Shown here piece after piece: positions 44,073-54,682 of a stretch of 64,000 nucleotides of DNA; position 1 is the first letter of the stretch; every line of letters starts with the position of its first letter. Both the position numbers and the translations under genes were made by a program. This DNA comes from Alistipes sp. UBA934 (lineage in GTDB: Bacteria; Bacteroidota; Bacteroidia; Bacteroidales; Rikenellaceae). Location: the NCBI GenBank assembly GCA_002293535.1, contig DBDK01000005.1:1-64000 (forward strand). Direction: 5' to 3'. The notes beneath the pieces are model-generated. The model did not search any database. It was given only the letters and a program-made list of their open reading frames with translations, and was not told the origin of the DNA.

Positions 44073-46019
44073 ATGTTACAAGAACGATACCGCGATTTTT
44101 TTGAGCGAGCAACAGGCGCCTACAGCCCGCCAAGTGTGGAGATGATCACGCGTGTGCTGGAGTTAGCCGATGAGAAGCTGGCCGGCTTGGTGCGCTACAA
44201 CGGAACGCCGCTGACAGATCACTCTGTGGGGGTGGCTTCGATAGTGATCTCGGAGATCGGACTGGGGCGTAACTCGGTGATCTCCACGCTAATGCACGAC
44301 GTGGTAAGGTTGGGAATGATGACCTCCGCTGAAGTGGGCGAGCTGTTTGGAGCAGAGTGTGTCACCATCCTGGACGGGATGACAAACATTTCGGGCATAA
44401 AACCGAAAATCAGCGACACACAAGCCGAAAATATTCGCGAACTGATAATCTCCTACTCGACAGACCCGCGTGTGATCCTAATGAAATTGGCCGACAGGCT
44501 GGAGGTTATGCGCACGCTCGATATGTTCCCGCACGAAAAACAGGAGCGCAAAAGCTGGGAGAGCCTGAATCTGTACGCAAAGATCGCCCATAAGCTGGGA
44601 CTATACAGTATAAAGAGCGAACTGGAAGACCTGTCGCTGAAGTATCTCGATGCGGAAGGCTATAACCACATTGTGGAAAAACTGTCGGCAGGGGCGGCCG
44701 AGCGTGAGAAATTCATTGCGAAGTTTCTGGTGCCGATAATCGAAAAGCTGGATAAAACCGAACTGAAATACCACATCAAGAGCCGAACCAAGTCGATATA
44801 CTCGATCTGGAGCAAGATGAGAAAGCAGGGAGTGACCTTCGAGGAGATATATGACATATTTGCGCTGAGAATAATTCTCGATGTGCCCCGCGAAGAGGAG
44901 AAAACAGCCTGCTGGAGCGTGTATTCGATCGTAACGGACTTTTATACGCCCAATCCTGAGAGACTCAGGGACTGGATATCCATACCGAAAAGCAACGGTT
45001 ATGAGTCACTACAAACAACTGTGGCAACCCCGGAAGGGAAATGGGCGGAGATACAGATCCGATCGGAGAGAATGGACGAAGTGGCCGAGCGTGGGATTGC
45101 CGCACACTGGCGCTACAAGGGGGTGCAAAAGGGCGGAATGGGAAGCGAAGAGTGGCTGGCAAGGCTGCGAGAATTGATCGAGAATACGGACACGACAACA
45201 CAGATGGTCTCAACGAAGACCTTCAATGCCGAGCTGAGTTCAGGCGAGATTTTCGTTTTCACGCCTACCGGAGACCTGCGGAGATTGCCGGAAGGAGCTA
45301 CTGTACTCGATTTTGCGTTCCATATACACACCAATGTGGGTGCTGCCTGCGTAGGAGGAAAGGTCAATGGACGCAACGTGAGTATAAAACACGAACTGCG
45401 CAATGGTGATATAGTTCAGATACTTACATCCAAAAACCAAAAGCCAAAGGCCGACTGGCTCGCAATAGTGAGAACCAACAGGGCGCGCAACAAAATTCGC
45501 GCCTATATGCGTGAAGAAGAGGCCCGAATGGCAAGCCTGGGGAGGGAAGAACTGGAGCGAAAGATCAAAAACTGGAAGCTGGCCATAGCGATGGACGATG
45601 CGGTAACGGCCCTGTGCAAGCACTACAAACTACGCACAGGCACAGAACTTTATGGTCAGATAGCTGATGGAAGAGTTGATATAACTGACACTAAAGAGGT
45701 GTTGGTAAAGCACTTGGCTCCAGCTGTCACGCCTGTGCACTCGTCGGGAGCCAGCGGGCCCGGAGTAGGTACGACCGGTTCTTCGGCAGCTTCGAGCACG
45801 TTGATAATAGACGGAGCGCTGATGGGGCTCGATTACAAGTTCGGAAAGTGCTGCAATCCCGCGCCAGGAGACGACGTCTTTGCATTCGTAACCGTCTCGT
45901 CGGGAATCACGATACATCGACTGGATTGTCCTAACGCAGCGAGAATGAGAGTGTTATATCCATACAGAGTATTACCGGCAGAATGGGATGGAACGCCGGC
46001 TGCGATTAAAAAGATATGA
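44073..46019 (+). CDS. rel: RelA/SpoT-family (p)ppGpp synthetase with a degenerate hydrolase site
   Basis: The 648-residue protein has the HD region, synthetase, TGS and a CC (zinc-finger) region, but ends where the ACT domain would begin. Hydrolase metal ligands His50, His75, Asp76 and Asp141 are present. The catalytic Glu-Asp after HDVV is replaced by Arg79-Leu80, and the usual His-Asn before MRT is Glu144-Val145. Synthetase motifs are intact: KSIYSIWSKM, EIYDIFALRIIL, PKSNGYESLQTTV and AEIQIRSERM. The TGS domain (VFTPTGDLRRLPEGATVLDF) and KFGKCCNPAPGDD (about 587-599) follow. I infer a (p)ppGpp synthetase with little or no hydrolase activity, like E. coli RelA. Stop overlaps mqnB. Confidence 0.9.
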   Translation: MLQERYRDFFERATGAYSPPSVEMITRVLELADEKLAGLVRYNGTPLTDHSVGVASIVISEIGLGRNSVISTLMHDVVRLGMMTSAEVGELFGAECVTILDGMTNISGIKPKISDTQAENIRELIISYSTDPRVILMKLADRLEVMRTLDMFPHEKQERKSWESLNLYAKIAHKLGLYSIKSELEDLSLKYLDAEGYNHIVEKLSAGAAEREKFIAKFLVPIIEKLDKTELKYHIKSRTKSIYSIWSKMRKQGVTFEEIYDIFALRIILDVPREEEKTACWSVYSIVTDFYTPNPERLRDWISIPKSNGYESLQTTVATPEGKWAEIQIRSERMDEVAERGIAAHWRYKGVQKGGMGSEEWLARLRELIENTDTTTQMVSTKTFNAELSSGEIFVFTPTGDLRRLPEGATVLDFAFHIHTNVGAACVGGKVNGRNVSIKHELRNGDIVQILTSKNQKPKADWLAIVRTNRARNKIRAYMREEEARMASLGREELERKIKNWKLAIAMDDAVTALCKHYKLRTGTELYGQIADGRVDITDTKEVLVKHLAPAVTPVHSSGASGPGVGTTGSSAASSTLIIDGALMGLDYKFGKCCNPAPGDDVFAFVTVSSGITIHRLDCPNAARMRVLYPYRVLPAEWDGTPAAIKKI

Positions 46020-46558
46020 AAAACATTGTCATAGTGATTCCAACGGATGGGGAGGCGACGGGGCTAATCGAAAGAGGCTTGGAGGTCGTTGTGTGCGGGG
46101 TGGGAATGGCCCAATGCGCTGCTGTCACTGCCCGTGTGCTTGCAGAGAAAGAGCCTGACCTTGTGATACTTGCAGGAATCGCCGGTGCATATACGAATGA
46201 GGTTGCGGTGGGCGAAACGGTGATCGTGCGGAGTGAGCGTGTGGGTGACCTTATGCCGAGATATCAACAGACGTATCTGTCGTGCGGGCCGATGCCTGAT
46301 GGATACAAGATTGTGCATAGTACCACGGTAAATACGCCAGGCTGTGCAGGTGTGGAAGGTGATGATGTTTACGCCGAGATCGAAAATATGGAAGGAGCCG
46401 CATTTTTTGCTGTGTGCCAGCAATTCGATGTACAGGCATTGGAGATTCGCACGATTTCGAACAGGGTGGGAGAGCCAATCACGTCTGAGAATCTCAAGTT
46501 GGCGGTTGCCCGATTATCAGAGGATGTCGCCCGAATTTTTGAGTTACTATGCGTCTGA
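46016..46558 (+). CDS. mqnB: Futalosine hydrolase
   Basis: The 180-residue protein belongs to the purine nucleosidase family: CGVGMAQCAAVTARVL, DLVILAGIAGAY, and IENMEGAAFFAVCQQF near residue 122. In the futalosine route of menaquinone synthesis this enzyme removes hypoxanthine from futalosine. It is slightly shorter than most MqnB, and the last motif reads RTISNRVGEP. Identity is supported by overlap with mqnD (10 bases). Start overlaps the rel stop (ATGA). Confidence 0.8.
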   Translation: MKNIVIVIPTDGEATGLIERGLEVVVCGVGMAQCAAVTARVLAEKEPDLVILAGIAGAYTNEVAVGETVIVRSERVGDLMPRYQQTYLSCGPMPDGYKIVHSTTVNTPGCAGVEGDDVYAEIENMEGAAFFAVCQQFDVQALEIRTISNRVGEPITSENLKLAVARLSEDVARIFELLCV

Positions 46559-47349
46559 AACTCAGTATATCTCCCTGTCCGAACGATACTTTTATGTTCG
46601 AAGCTCTAATCAATGGACGCATCGATACGCGCGGATTGGAATTCGATGTGCATTTTGCCGATATCGAGGAGTTAAACAATGAAGTGATGGGTGGCGATAC
46701 GGATGTCAGCAAGATCAGTTATGCCGTTCTGCCGGAAATTACCGAGAAATATGTAGTTTTGGGCAGCGGAAGTGCGTTGGGACACGGGAATGGGCCACTA
46801 CTGGTTGCGCGTGAGAGGGGGGGGGGGCCGGTTTTTGCAGCCCAGGCCTCATTTTCACGTGTGGCGATTCCGGGAGTGCATACGACAGCCAATCTGTTGT
46901 TAAAAAAGCTTTTCCCGCAACTTACTAATCGCACGCCGGTGCTGTTTTCAGAGATTGCGGCGGCTGTTGCGAGAGGTGAGTTCGACGCAGGAGTGCTGAT
47001 CCACGAGGGGCGTTTCACATTTCACGAATATGGACTGGAATTAGTTGCTGATCTGGGCGTGGAGTGGGCTGCAAGAACATCCGGGATGCCTTTGCCATTA
47101 GGTGCAATCGTTGCGCGGAAAGATTTGGCGCCGGAAATACGCCTGGCAATGGAAGAGGTGCTGCGAGAGAGCATACTGTTTGCGATGGAGAACCCGGAAG
47201 TGTCGCGAGAATTTGTGAAAAAACACGCCCAAGAAATGGCAGACGAAGTGATAGACAGCCACATAGCTCTGTTCGTGAATGAGAATTCGCTGACGTTGAG
47301 CGACGATGCTAAGAGAGCTGTGCGCGAACTGACGGGCGTACGAGTGTAA
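46549..47349 (+). CDS. mqnD: 1,4-dihydroxy-6-naphthoate synthase
   Basis: The 266-residue protein starts with the MqnD signature RLKLSISPCPNDTFMFEALI and has DVSKISYAVLPEI and VAIPGVHTTANLLLK in the middle, followed by DAGVLIHEGRFTFHEYGL. It catalyses a late step of futalosine-pathway menaquinone synthesis. An 11-base G tract (46817-46827) in the coding sequence encodes three glycines and could be prone to slippage. Third gene of the rel-mqnB-mqnD unit. Confidence 0.93.
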   Translation: MRLKLSISPCPNDTFMFEALINGRIDTRGLEFDVHFADIEELNNEVMGGDTDVSKISYAVLPEITEKYVVLGSGSALGHGNGPLLVARERGGGPVFAAQASFSRVAIPGVHTTANLLLKKLFPQLTNRTPVLFSEIAAAVARGEFDAGVLIHEGRFTFHEYGLELVADLGVEWAARTSGMPLPLGAIVARKDLAPEIRLAMEEVLRESILFAMENPEVSREFVKKHAQEMADEVIDSHIALFVNENSLTLSDDAKRAVRELTGVRV

Positions 47350-47353
47350 AAAA

Positions 47354-47778
<425 letters not shown>

Positions 47779-47780
47779 AG

Positions 47781-47803
47781 AAAAAAGGGGGCCGTGGCCC
47801 CCT
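47781..47803 (-). terminator. Terminator-type hairpin between rpmH and rnpB
   Basis: A stem of eight paired bases (AGGGGGCC and GGCCCCCT around two bases) is followed on minus by six Ts, ending two or three bases before the rnpB 5' end. A second hairpin with five G-C pairs (GGGGG and CCCCC) lies just upstream at about 47813-47825. No rnpB promoter is visible between the hairpin and the gene. Confidence 0.75.
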
Positions 47804-47830
47804 AAAATTTGTGGGGGCGACCCCCGTTAA

Positions 47831-47992
47831 TTACAGCCCTTTGATCGTCGATTCGTCGGAGACGGTCAGTTTTTTGCGACCTTTGGCGCGACGAGCGGCC
47901 AAAACCTTGCGGCCATTGGGGGTGGACATCCTCTGACGAAAGCCGTGTTTGTTGATCCTCTTGCGGCGCGAGGGCTGGAAGGTACGTTTCAT
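47831..47992 (-). CDS. rpmH: Ribosomal protein L34
   Basis: This short frame (53 residues) reads MKRTFQPSRRKRINKHGF and continues RQRMSTPNGRKVLAARRAKG, the L34 sequence almost unchanged. A start two codons earlier at 47998 (MAMKRT) is possible; I use the canonical MKRT start. L34 sits in the large ribosomal subunit. It has a good promoter at 48057-48086. Confidence 0.96.
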   Translation of the reverse strand: MKRTFQPSRRKRINKHGFRQRMSTPNGRKVLAARRAKGRKKLTVSDESTIKGL

Positions 47993-48056
47993 TGCCATAG
48001 CTATCTCGTTTTTTGTATTACCTAATTACAGGGTTTTGTTCTCAGTTATCGGGCCA

Positions 48057-48086
48057 CAAAGATAGACAAAATTTTTCATTTCGCAA
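48057..48086 (-). promoter_or_regulatory. Promoter of rpmH (and possibly rnpB)
   Basis: Read on minus, a TTG at 48084-48086 is followed after 19 bases by the -7 box TATCTTTG at 48057-48064, an exact Bacteroidetes-type promoter. The leader to the L34 start is about 60 bases. The element overlaps the 3' end of rsmG. Confidence 0.75.
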
Positions 48087-48774
48087 TGTGAATCACCTTT
48101 TTTGTCTCGAAAAATTCTTCGTCGAACCAATCGGAGATGTTGTATGAGGTGTAGGGGTGTTTCGCATCGGCAAGCTCTTGCGTCAAATCGCCGCCTTTGA
48201 GCAAAAGAAAACCATTCGGAAGAGCACCGTGCCTGCCTTTTTCGAGTTTGTTTTGCGCCCAGCCAATAATGGTTACGGCAGGAGCGACGGCGCGACTAAC
48301 AACGTAGTCGAACTTATCAGGAACGTTTTCGGCACGAGAGTTCAATGGAGTGAGGTTTTTGAGGCCGATTACGCGGGAGATTTCTTCTACTACTTTGATC
48401 TTTTTGCCTATGGAATCGACCGCCGTGAAGTGCGCATCCGGGAACATAATCGCAAGCGGAATGGCCGGAAAGCCGCCCCCGGTGCCAATGTCGAGGATCC
48501 GGGCGCCGGGAGAGAAAACGGCCTGCGGATTGCGGTCGAGCTCGTTCGTTTCTGTCGCCAGGCCGGACACTCGCGCGATGGCCAGCGAATGGAGCACGTG
48601 ACGCAGGTAGAGTTCGTCGAGGTCCTTACGTGAAATAACGTTGATCTTAGTATTCCATTCCTCGTACAAAGGACCCAGGGCAGTAAACTGTTCCCGCTGA
48701 TAGACAGTAAGTTGTGGAAAGTATTTCAACAAATAGTTCAGCGGCAACGGCTGCAGCGATTTATTTATCTTCAT
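48076..48774 (-). CDS. rsmG: 16S rRNA (guanine527-N7)-methyltransferase
   Basis: The start at 48774 (MKINKSLQP) is preferred over 48798, since it reduces overlap with the sigma gene to 14 bases. The 232-residue protein has the RsmG features: NVISRKDLDELYLRHVLHS, the SAM motif ILDIGTGGGFPAIPLAI and LNSRAENVPDKFDYVVSRAV. It methylates G527 of 16S rRNA. Last gene after a glycosyltransferase and ECF sigma gene. Confidence 0.93.
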   Translation of the reverse strand: MKINKSLQPLPLNYLLKYFPQLTVYQREQFTALGPLYEEWNTKINVISRKDLDELYLRHVLHSLAIARVSGLATETNELDRNPQAVFSPGARILDIGTGGGFPAIPLAIMFPDAHFTAVDSIGKKIKVVEEISRVIGLKNLTPLNSRAENVPDKFDYVVSRAVAPAVTIIGWAQNKLEKGRHGALPNGFLLLKGGDLTQELADAKHPYTSYNISDWFDEEFFETKKVIHIAK

Positions 48775-49342
48775 ACTCCATTCCCATTTTTTTCGCAAGT
48801 TCTAAACGAGCGCGATGAATCTGGGTTTTGATAGTACCCATAGGCAGACCCAATTCCTCTGAAATCTCTTCATAAGTGAGATCTTTAAAGAAACGTAACT
48901 CGATGAGATAACGATACTTAGGCGTCATCATATCAAGATATTGTTCAAGTTGAGATTGTCGCTGAGCGCGGATGATATTCTCCTCAGGATTAGGCGCAAG
49001 AGAGGCAGGTTGGCGGACATATTCACCGTGAGAACCCTCGATGGAGATGTCGTCGCGCCGCTTGCGAACATAGTCGATAAAGGTGTTTTTAGCAATCGTA
49101 TATATCCACTGCCCGAATGCATACCGACGGTTGTAACTACTTAAATTTAAGAATGCTTTGATGAAAATTTCCTGGATCAGGTCGTCCGTGTCATCGCTTT
49201 TTTGACCGGTGCGTTGCAGGTAAAGTTGCCTCAATGCGCCACCATAGCGATTGAACAGATGCTCGAACGCGCGCGAGTCACCCTCCAAGACCATATCGAC
49301 CAGTTCGGAATCGGTGGCAACGATGTATTTTTCTATCTCCAT
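48761..49342 (-). CDS. ECF RNA polymerase sigma factor
   Basis: The 193-residue protein has region 2 (DDLIQEIFIKAFLNLSSY and QWIYTIAKNTFIDYVRKRR) and region 4 (TPKYRYLIELRFFKDLTYEE followed by GLPMGTIKTQIHRAR). No adjacent anti-sigma gene is visible; the neighbours are a glycosyltransferase upstream (10-base overlap) and rsmG downstream. This type is constitutive-like in many Bacteroidetes, so it need not be stress specific. Confidence 0.92.
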   Translation of the reverse strand: MEIEKYIVATDSELVDMVLEGDSRAFEHLFNRYGGALRQLYLQRTGQKSDDTDDLIQEIFIKAFLNLSSYNRRYAFGQWIYTIAKNTFIDYVRKRRDDISIEGSHGEYVRQPASLAPNPEENIIRAQRQSQLEQYLDMMTPKYRYLIELRFFKDLTYEEISEELGLPMGTIKTQIHRARLELAKKMGMEYEDK

Positions 49343-50523
49343 ACTTCGCGTATAGGCTTGATTATGCGCGAAATAAATACCATCACCTCAAATAAAGGTT
49401 CAAGTAGATCATTGATGAAATAGAGCGGAACGAGATGCTTCTCGCCCAATCGTTTTGCTACGCGACCCATCTGAATCAAGACCACGATAAACCTAATCAG
49501 AAGCAATCCCACGGCGGCAATTTTCACCTCAGGCGGCATCAAAACTATAGCCGCAGCGATGCACGCGAAGAACAAAAGACGACTGCCAGCCTCCCATTCT
49601 ATAAAACTACGCGTACGCACGGGATAGAAAGGGTAGGCGTGATTACGCAAGCGGCACTCGTGAAACCACCAACCGAGCCTGCCCCAGCGCATTTGACGAA
49701 CAGTGGCCCGCGGATGCATCACGATTGTGTAGTTGTCGGGCGTAAAGAGCTGCTGCATAAACAGATCGTCCTCGCCGATATTCAAATTCAAGTGACCGAA
49801 GCCCTTATGGTCGAAGTAGAGACTCCTGCTGAATCCAAGGTTCTGGATAGTGCCGCGATAGGGTTTGTGCAAGATAGCAGCCGTAATGTAGAGAAGAGAA
49901 GAGAACATTCTTGACGAACGTATTATCTTGTCAGACAGCCCTTTGGAAGGTTCGATGCCGCAGTATCCTATAACGATCTGTCCCTTCTCGAACCCGCGGG
50001 CCATCAGGCTTAACCATCGCGATGAGGTGGGGTGGGCGTCCGGCGTGGTGATTACGATATTATCGTATCGCGCTGCCTTGATGCCAATGTTGAGAGCCAT
50101 TTTGTTGCTGATCGGGAAGAGCGGATGCTGCTTGATGCGGCTAACACGAAACCTCGGTTCGGATTCCGAAATCGCTTCCAGAGACTCGCCAAAGTCGTTA
50201 CTGTTACCGATATAGACAACGATGATCTCGAAAATCGGATGATCTTGTGCCAGCAGCAACGGTAACGTACCCTCGACCCAAAGATAGTCATCGGCCATCA
50301 CGACGATAACAGAAATAGTCGGAACGACGGCGGTTAAACTACCGGTTTCTTGAGAGTTAGCAGCTGTCGAAGAGCCTATCTTGAAGAGCGGCAGGCGGCG
50401 GAAAAGCCCTATGTAATAGTGCATTTGGACGCTGAAAAGCACCAGCGCAAGCGCCATCAGCGCTATTCCCCACGGCCCGTAGGCACCCACTGCCTCGTTC
50501 CAATATTGAGCGATTATCTCCAT
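49333..50523 (-). CDS. Membrane-bound family 2 glycosyltransferase
   Basis: The 396-residue protein has an N-terminal transmembrane helix (WGIALMALALVLFSVQM), a GT-A domain with TISVIVVMADDYLWVEGTLPLLL, the aspartate-containing ITTPDAHPTSSRWL, LGFSRSLYFDHKGFG, and a downstream basic segment RQMRWGRLGWWF, then three C-terminal hydrophobic helices. A QxxRW-like RQMRWGR motif points to a processive GT2 type. Substrate and product are not evident. Overlaps the sigma gene by 10 bases. Confidence 0.82.
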   Translation of the reverse strand: MEIIAQYWNEAVGAYGPWGIALMALALVLFSVQMHYYIGLFRRLPLFKIGSSTAANSQETGSLTAVVPTISVIVVMADDYLWVEGTLPLLLAQDHPIFEIIVVYIGNSNDFGESLEAISESEPRFRVSRIKQHPLFPISNKMALNIGIKAARYDNIVITTPDAHPTSSRWLSLMARGFEKGQIVIGYCGIEPSKGLSDKIIRSSRMFSSLLYITAAILHKPYRGTIQNLGFSRSLYFDHKGFGHLNLNIGEDDLFMQQLFTPDNYTIVMHPRATVRQMRWGRLGWWFHECRLRNHAYPFYPVRTRSFIEWEAGSRLLFFACIAAAIVLMPPEVKIAAVGLLLIRFIVVLIQMGRVAKRLGEKHLVPLYFINDLLEPLFEVMVFISRIIKPIREVWR

Positions 50524-50636
50524 TTATCGGGCAAAAGTAGTGAAAGCCGAGCGATAATGCAAGCTTGCTTGCAATTATCCGAGGCGCATCCTACTTAAAA
50601 CGAGCGAAACGAAGATAAAAGTAGTGAAAAAATCCA

Positions 50637-50644
50637 TATCTTTG
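50637..50644 (+). promoter_or_regulatory. Putative -7 box of tgt
   Basis: TATCTTTG directly precedes the tgt start at 50650, giving an almost leaderless transcript. No clear -33 TTG is seen at the right distance, so only the -7 box is supported. Confidence 0.4.
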
Positions 50645-50649
50645 CAACA

Positions 50650-51776
<1,127 letters not shown>

Positions 51777-51780
<4 letters not shown>

Positions 51781-52928
51781 AGCTGAAATTCCCAGGCATA
51801 AAGATCCTCGACCGCTACATAATCGGCAAGTTTTTAGGGACTTACCTCTTCTCGATCGCGATATTTATCGTGATTCTGGTGATTTTTGACTACGCCGAAA
51901 AGGTAGACGATTTCATCACAAACAAAGCATCGTTTTCGGCCATCGTGATGCAATATTACCTCAATTTCATACCTTCGTTCATCAACCAATTCTCTGGCCT
52001 GCTGACATTTATAGGTGTGATATTCTTTACCTCCAAGATGGCATACAACACCGAAATCGTGGCGATGCTGTCGAGCGGAGAGAGTTTCAGAAGGCTGATG
52101 TGGCCCTATTTTCTGTCGGCAACAGCGATTATGGTGTTCGCGCTGGCGCTGAATTTGTGGGTGATACCGAGAGCCAGCGAACGAAGGGTTGCCTTTGAAA
52201 CTCAGTACATTACGCGTACACGCCTGCAAAGTCAGCAGTACGATGCCGACATTTATCGTCAAATTGCGCCAGGCCGGTTCGTCTATTTGCGCAATTTTAA
52301 CGGCGAAACCCAGCGAGTCAGCTATTTTGCCATCGAGCAGTATTCCGGAAGCAGTCTGATAGAAGCTTTGGAGGCCGCAGATGCTACCTACAGTGACGCA
52401 ACGGGCCGTTGGACTGCCAACCGCTATACGATTCGACGCCTGCCGGGCTGGGGTGCAGGAGTCGATTCACTGGGAATGCCAACGCCGGGATTAGTCGCTG
52501 AGGAATTTGAACAATTAATTCAATTAGACACGCTTATAAACTTAAATACAAATGAATTAGGCAACGTGGATATGCTCATCAAAACGATGAACATAGGTGA
52601 GTTAAACCATTTCATACGCCAACAACGCGACAAGGGCTCGGATATGATGGCCCTGTTCGAGGTCGAGCGTCAAAGTCGTTTTTCATACCCTGCGGCAATC
52701 TTCATTTTGACCCTCATCGGAGTGTCGCTCTCGTCGCGTAAAGTGCGGGGAGGCACAGGGTTACATATCGGAATGGGTATCACCTTATGCTTTGCCTACA
52801 TATTGCTGAGCCGTTTTGCCGAAGAGTTTGCCAAGGGAGGGATTTTGCCCGCGGCCGTGTCTGTTTGGCTACCCAACATACTGTTCGCAGCCATCGCCGT
52901 ATGGCTGTATATTAAAGCACCTAAATAG
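51777..52928 (+). CDS. lptG: LPS export permease, LptF/LptG family
   Basis: The frame opens within tgt; the ATG at 51777 overlaps its stop (ATGA) and starts MKLKFPGIKILDRYIIGKFL. The 383-residue protein has two N-terminal helices with YAEKVDDFITN, a periplasmic beta-domain in the middle, and three C-terminal helices (IFILTLIGVSLSSRKVRGG). This is the YjgP/YjgQ layout. It forms the inner-membrane part of the LPS transporter. Choice between LptF and LptG is uncertain. Confidence 0.88.
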
Positions 52929-52939
52929 AACGTAAATAT

Positions 52940-54682
52940 ATGAGCATTAACGAACTAAGTGAGCAGGAACAATTGCGGCGAGAGTCGCTGGCCGAATTGA
53001 GGCGACTAGGAATAGATCCGTATCCCGCTGCTGAATACCAAGTTACGACCACAGCAGCAGAGATCGCGACAGAGTTTACTCCTGAGGTTGCAGAGGATCC
53101 GACGCGAGCATCGAAATTCGCTGACGTAAGAATCGCAGGCCGAATTATGAGTCGCCGAATTATGGGTTCGGCGTCGTTTTTCGAGCTGCAGGACCATACG
53201 GGCCGCATTCAGGTCTATATTCGCCGTGACGACATTGCTCCCGACGAGGATAAAACCCTTTATAATACGGTTTTCAAAAAACTGCTCGATATAGGCGATT
53301 GGGTTGGTGTAGAGGGATTTGCATTCTTCACACAAACGGGCGAACTGTCCGTGCACTGCCGCAAATTCACCTTGCTGTCGAAGTCGCTGAAGCCGCTACC
53401 GATAGTCAAAGAGAAGGACGGACAGCTCTATGATGCGTTCACCGATCCGGAGCAAAGGTATCGTCACAGGTATGTGGATCTTGCCGTGAATCCTTCTGTG
53501 CGTCAGGTGTTTGAAGCGCGCTCGAAGATAATTTCCACGATGCGACGATTCTTCGACGATTACGGCTATCTCGAAGTGGAAACGCCGATCCTGCAACCGA
53601 TTCCAGGTGGAGCAGCCGCACGACCATTCACGACACATCATAATGCACTTAACGTAGAACTTTATCTAAGGATAGCCAATGAATTGTATCTGAAGAGATT
53701 GATAGTTGGCGGATATGATGGAGTTTACGAGTTCGCAAAGGATTTCCGGAACGAAGGAATGGATCGTACGCACAACCCGGAATTCACGGTGATGGAGATT
53801 TATGTCGCCTACAAGGACTATCTGTGGATGATGGAATTTACGGAAAAAATGATTGCTCAGGTGGCTGAAAATCTGCACGGTACGACGCGGGTGAGAGCTT
53901 GGGGTAACGACCTCGACTTCACACCGCCGTTCCGACGCCTGACGATGACAGACGCCATTCGCGAGAAAACCGGTTTCGACATCACAGGCAAGAGTGAAGA
54001 AGAGTTACGAGTTGAGTGTCAGCGACTTGGTATACCAACCGACGCGACGATGGGAAAAGGCAAGCTGATAGATGCGATTTTCGGTGAAAAGTGCGAGGCA
54101 GACCTCATACAACCCACATTTATAATGGATTACCCGATCGAGATGTCGCCATTGGTCAAACGCCATCGCGAAAATCCCGAACTGACAGAGCGTTTCGAAC
54201 TCTTCGTGAATGGCAAGGAACTTTGCAACGCATACAGCGAACTAAACGACCCCATAGACCAGCTGGAGCGCTTTCAAGAACAACTCGCGCTGAGCGAAAA
54301 GGGCGACGACGAGGCGATGTTCATAGATACCGATTTTGTGGCCGCGCTCGAATACGGGATGCCGCCAACGTCGGGAATGGGTATCGGGATAGACCGCCTA
54401 ACTATGTTAATGACAGACAGTTCGTCGATTCAGGATGTGTTGTTTTTTCCGCAAATGAAGCCCCTCAAGGTGGCGGTTACGGACCCCATTGAACGCTACG
54501 TCGAGGCCGGAATTCCCGCCGAGTGGGCAGAAGTTTTGCAGAAAATGGGCTACATCACGCTGGAGTCTGTGCGAAAACTCTCTGCCGGAAAGCTTTTCAA
54601 TGATCTGGGAGGTTTCAACAAAAAGAATAAACTGGGACTAAAAAACCCTACTGCTGAGGAGGTTAAAGGATGGATAGGATAG
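52940..54682 (+). CDS. lysS: Lysyl-tRNA synthetase, class II
   Basis: The 580-residue enzyme has the OB-fold anticodon domain (VRIAGRIMSRRIMGSASFFE-type), motif 2 FRNEGMDRTHNPEFT, the active-site MEIYVAYKDY, and motif 3 TSGMGIGIDRLTML. The C-terminal 80 residues after motif 3 are an extension with helix-forming charges that most LysS lack. It charges tRNA-Lys. First gene of a unit with lpxI, lpxB and tpiA, overlapping lpxI by 13 bases. Confidence 0.96.
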   Translation: MSINELSEQEQLRRESLAELRRLGIDPYPAAEYQVTTTAAEIATEFTPEVAEDPTRASKFADVRIAGRIMSRRIMGSASFFELQDHTGRIQVYIRRDDIAPDEDKTLYNTVFKKLLDIGDWVGVEGFAFFTQTGELSVHCRKFTLLSKSLKPLPIVKEKDGQLYDAFTDPEQRYRHRYVDLAVNPSVRQVFEARSKIISTMRRFFDDYGYLEVETPILQPIPGGAAARPFTTHHNALNVELYLRIANELYLKRLIVGGYDGVYEFAKDFRNEGMDRTHNPEFTVMEIYVAYKDYLWMMEFTEKMIAQVAENLHGTTRVRAWGNDLDFTPPFRRLTMTDAIREKTGFDITGKSEEELRVECQRLGIPTDATMGKGKLIDAIFGEKCEADLIQPTFIMDYPIEMSPLVKRHRENPELTERFELFVNGKELCNAYSELNDPIDQLERFQEQLALSEKGDDEAMFIDTDFVAALEYGMPPTSGMGIGIDRLTMLMTDSSSIQDVLFFPQMKPLKVAVTDPIERYVEAGIPAEWAEVLQKMGYITLESVRKLSAGKLFNDLGGFNKKNKLGLKNPTAEEVKGWIG

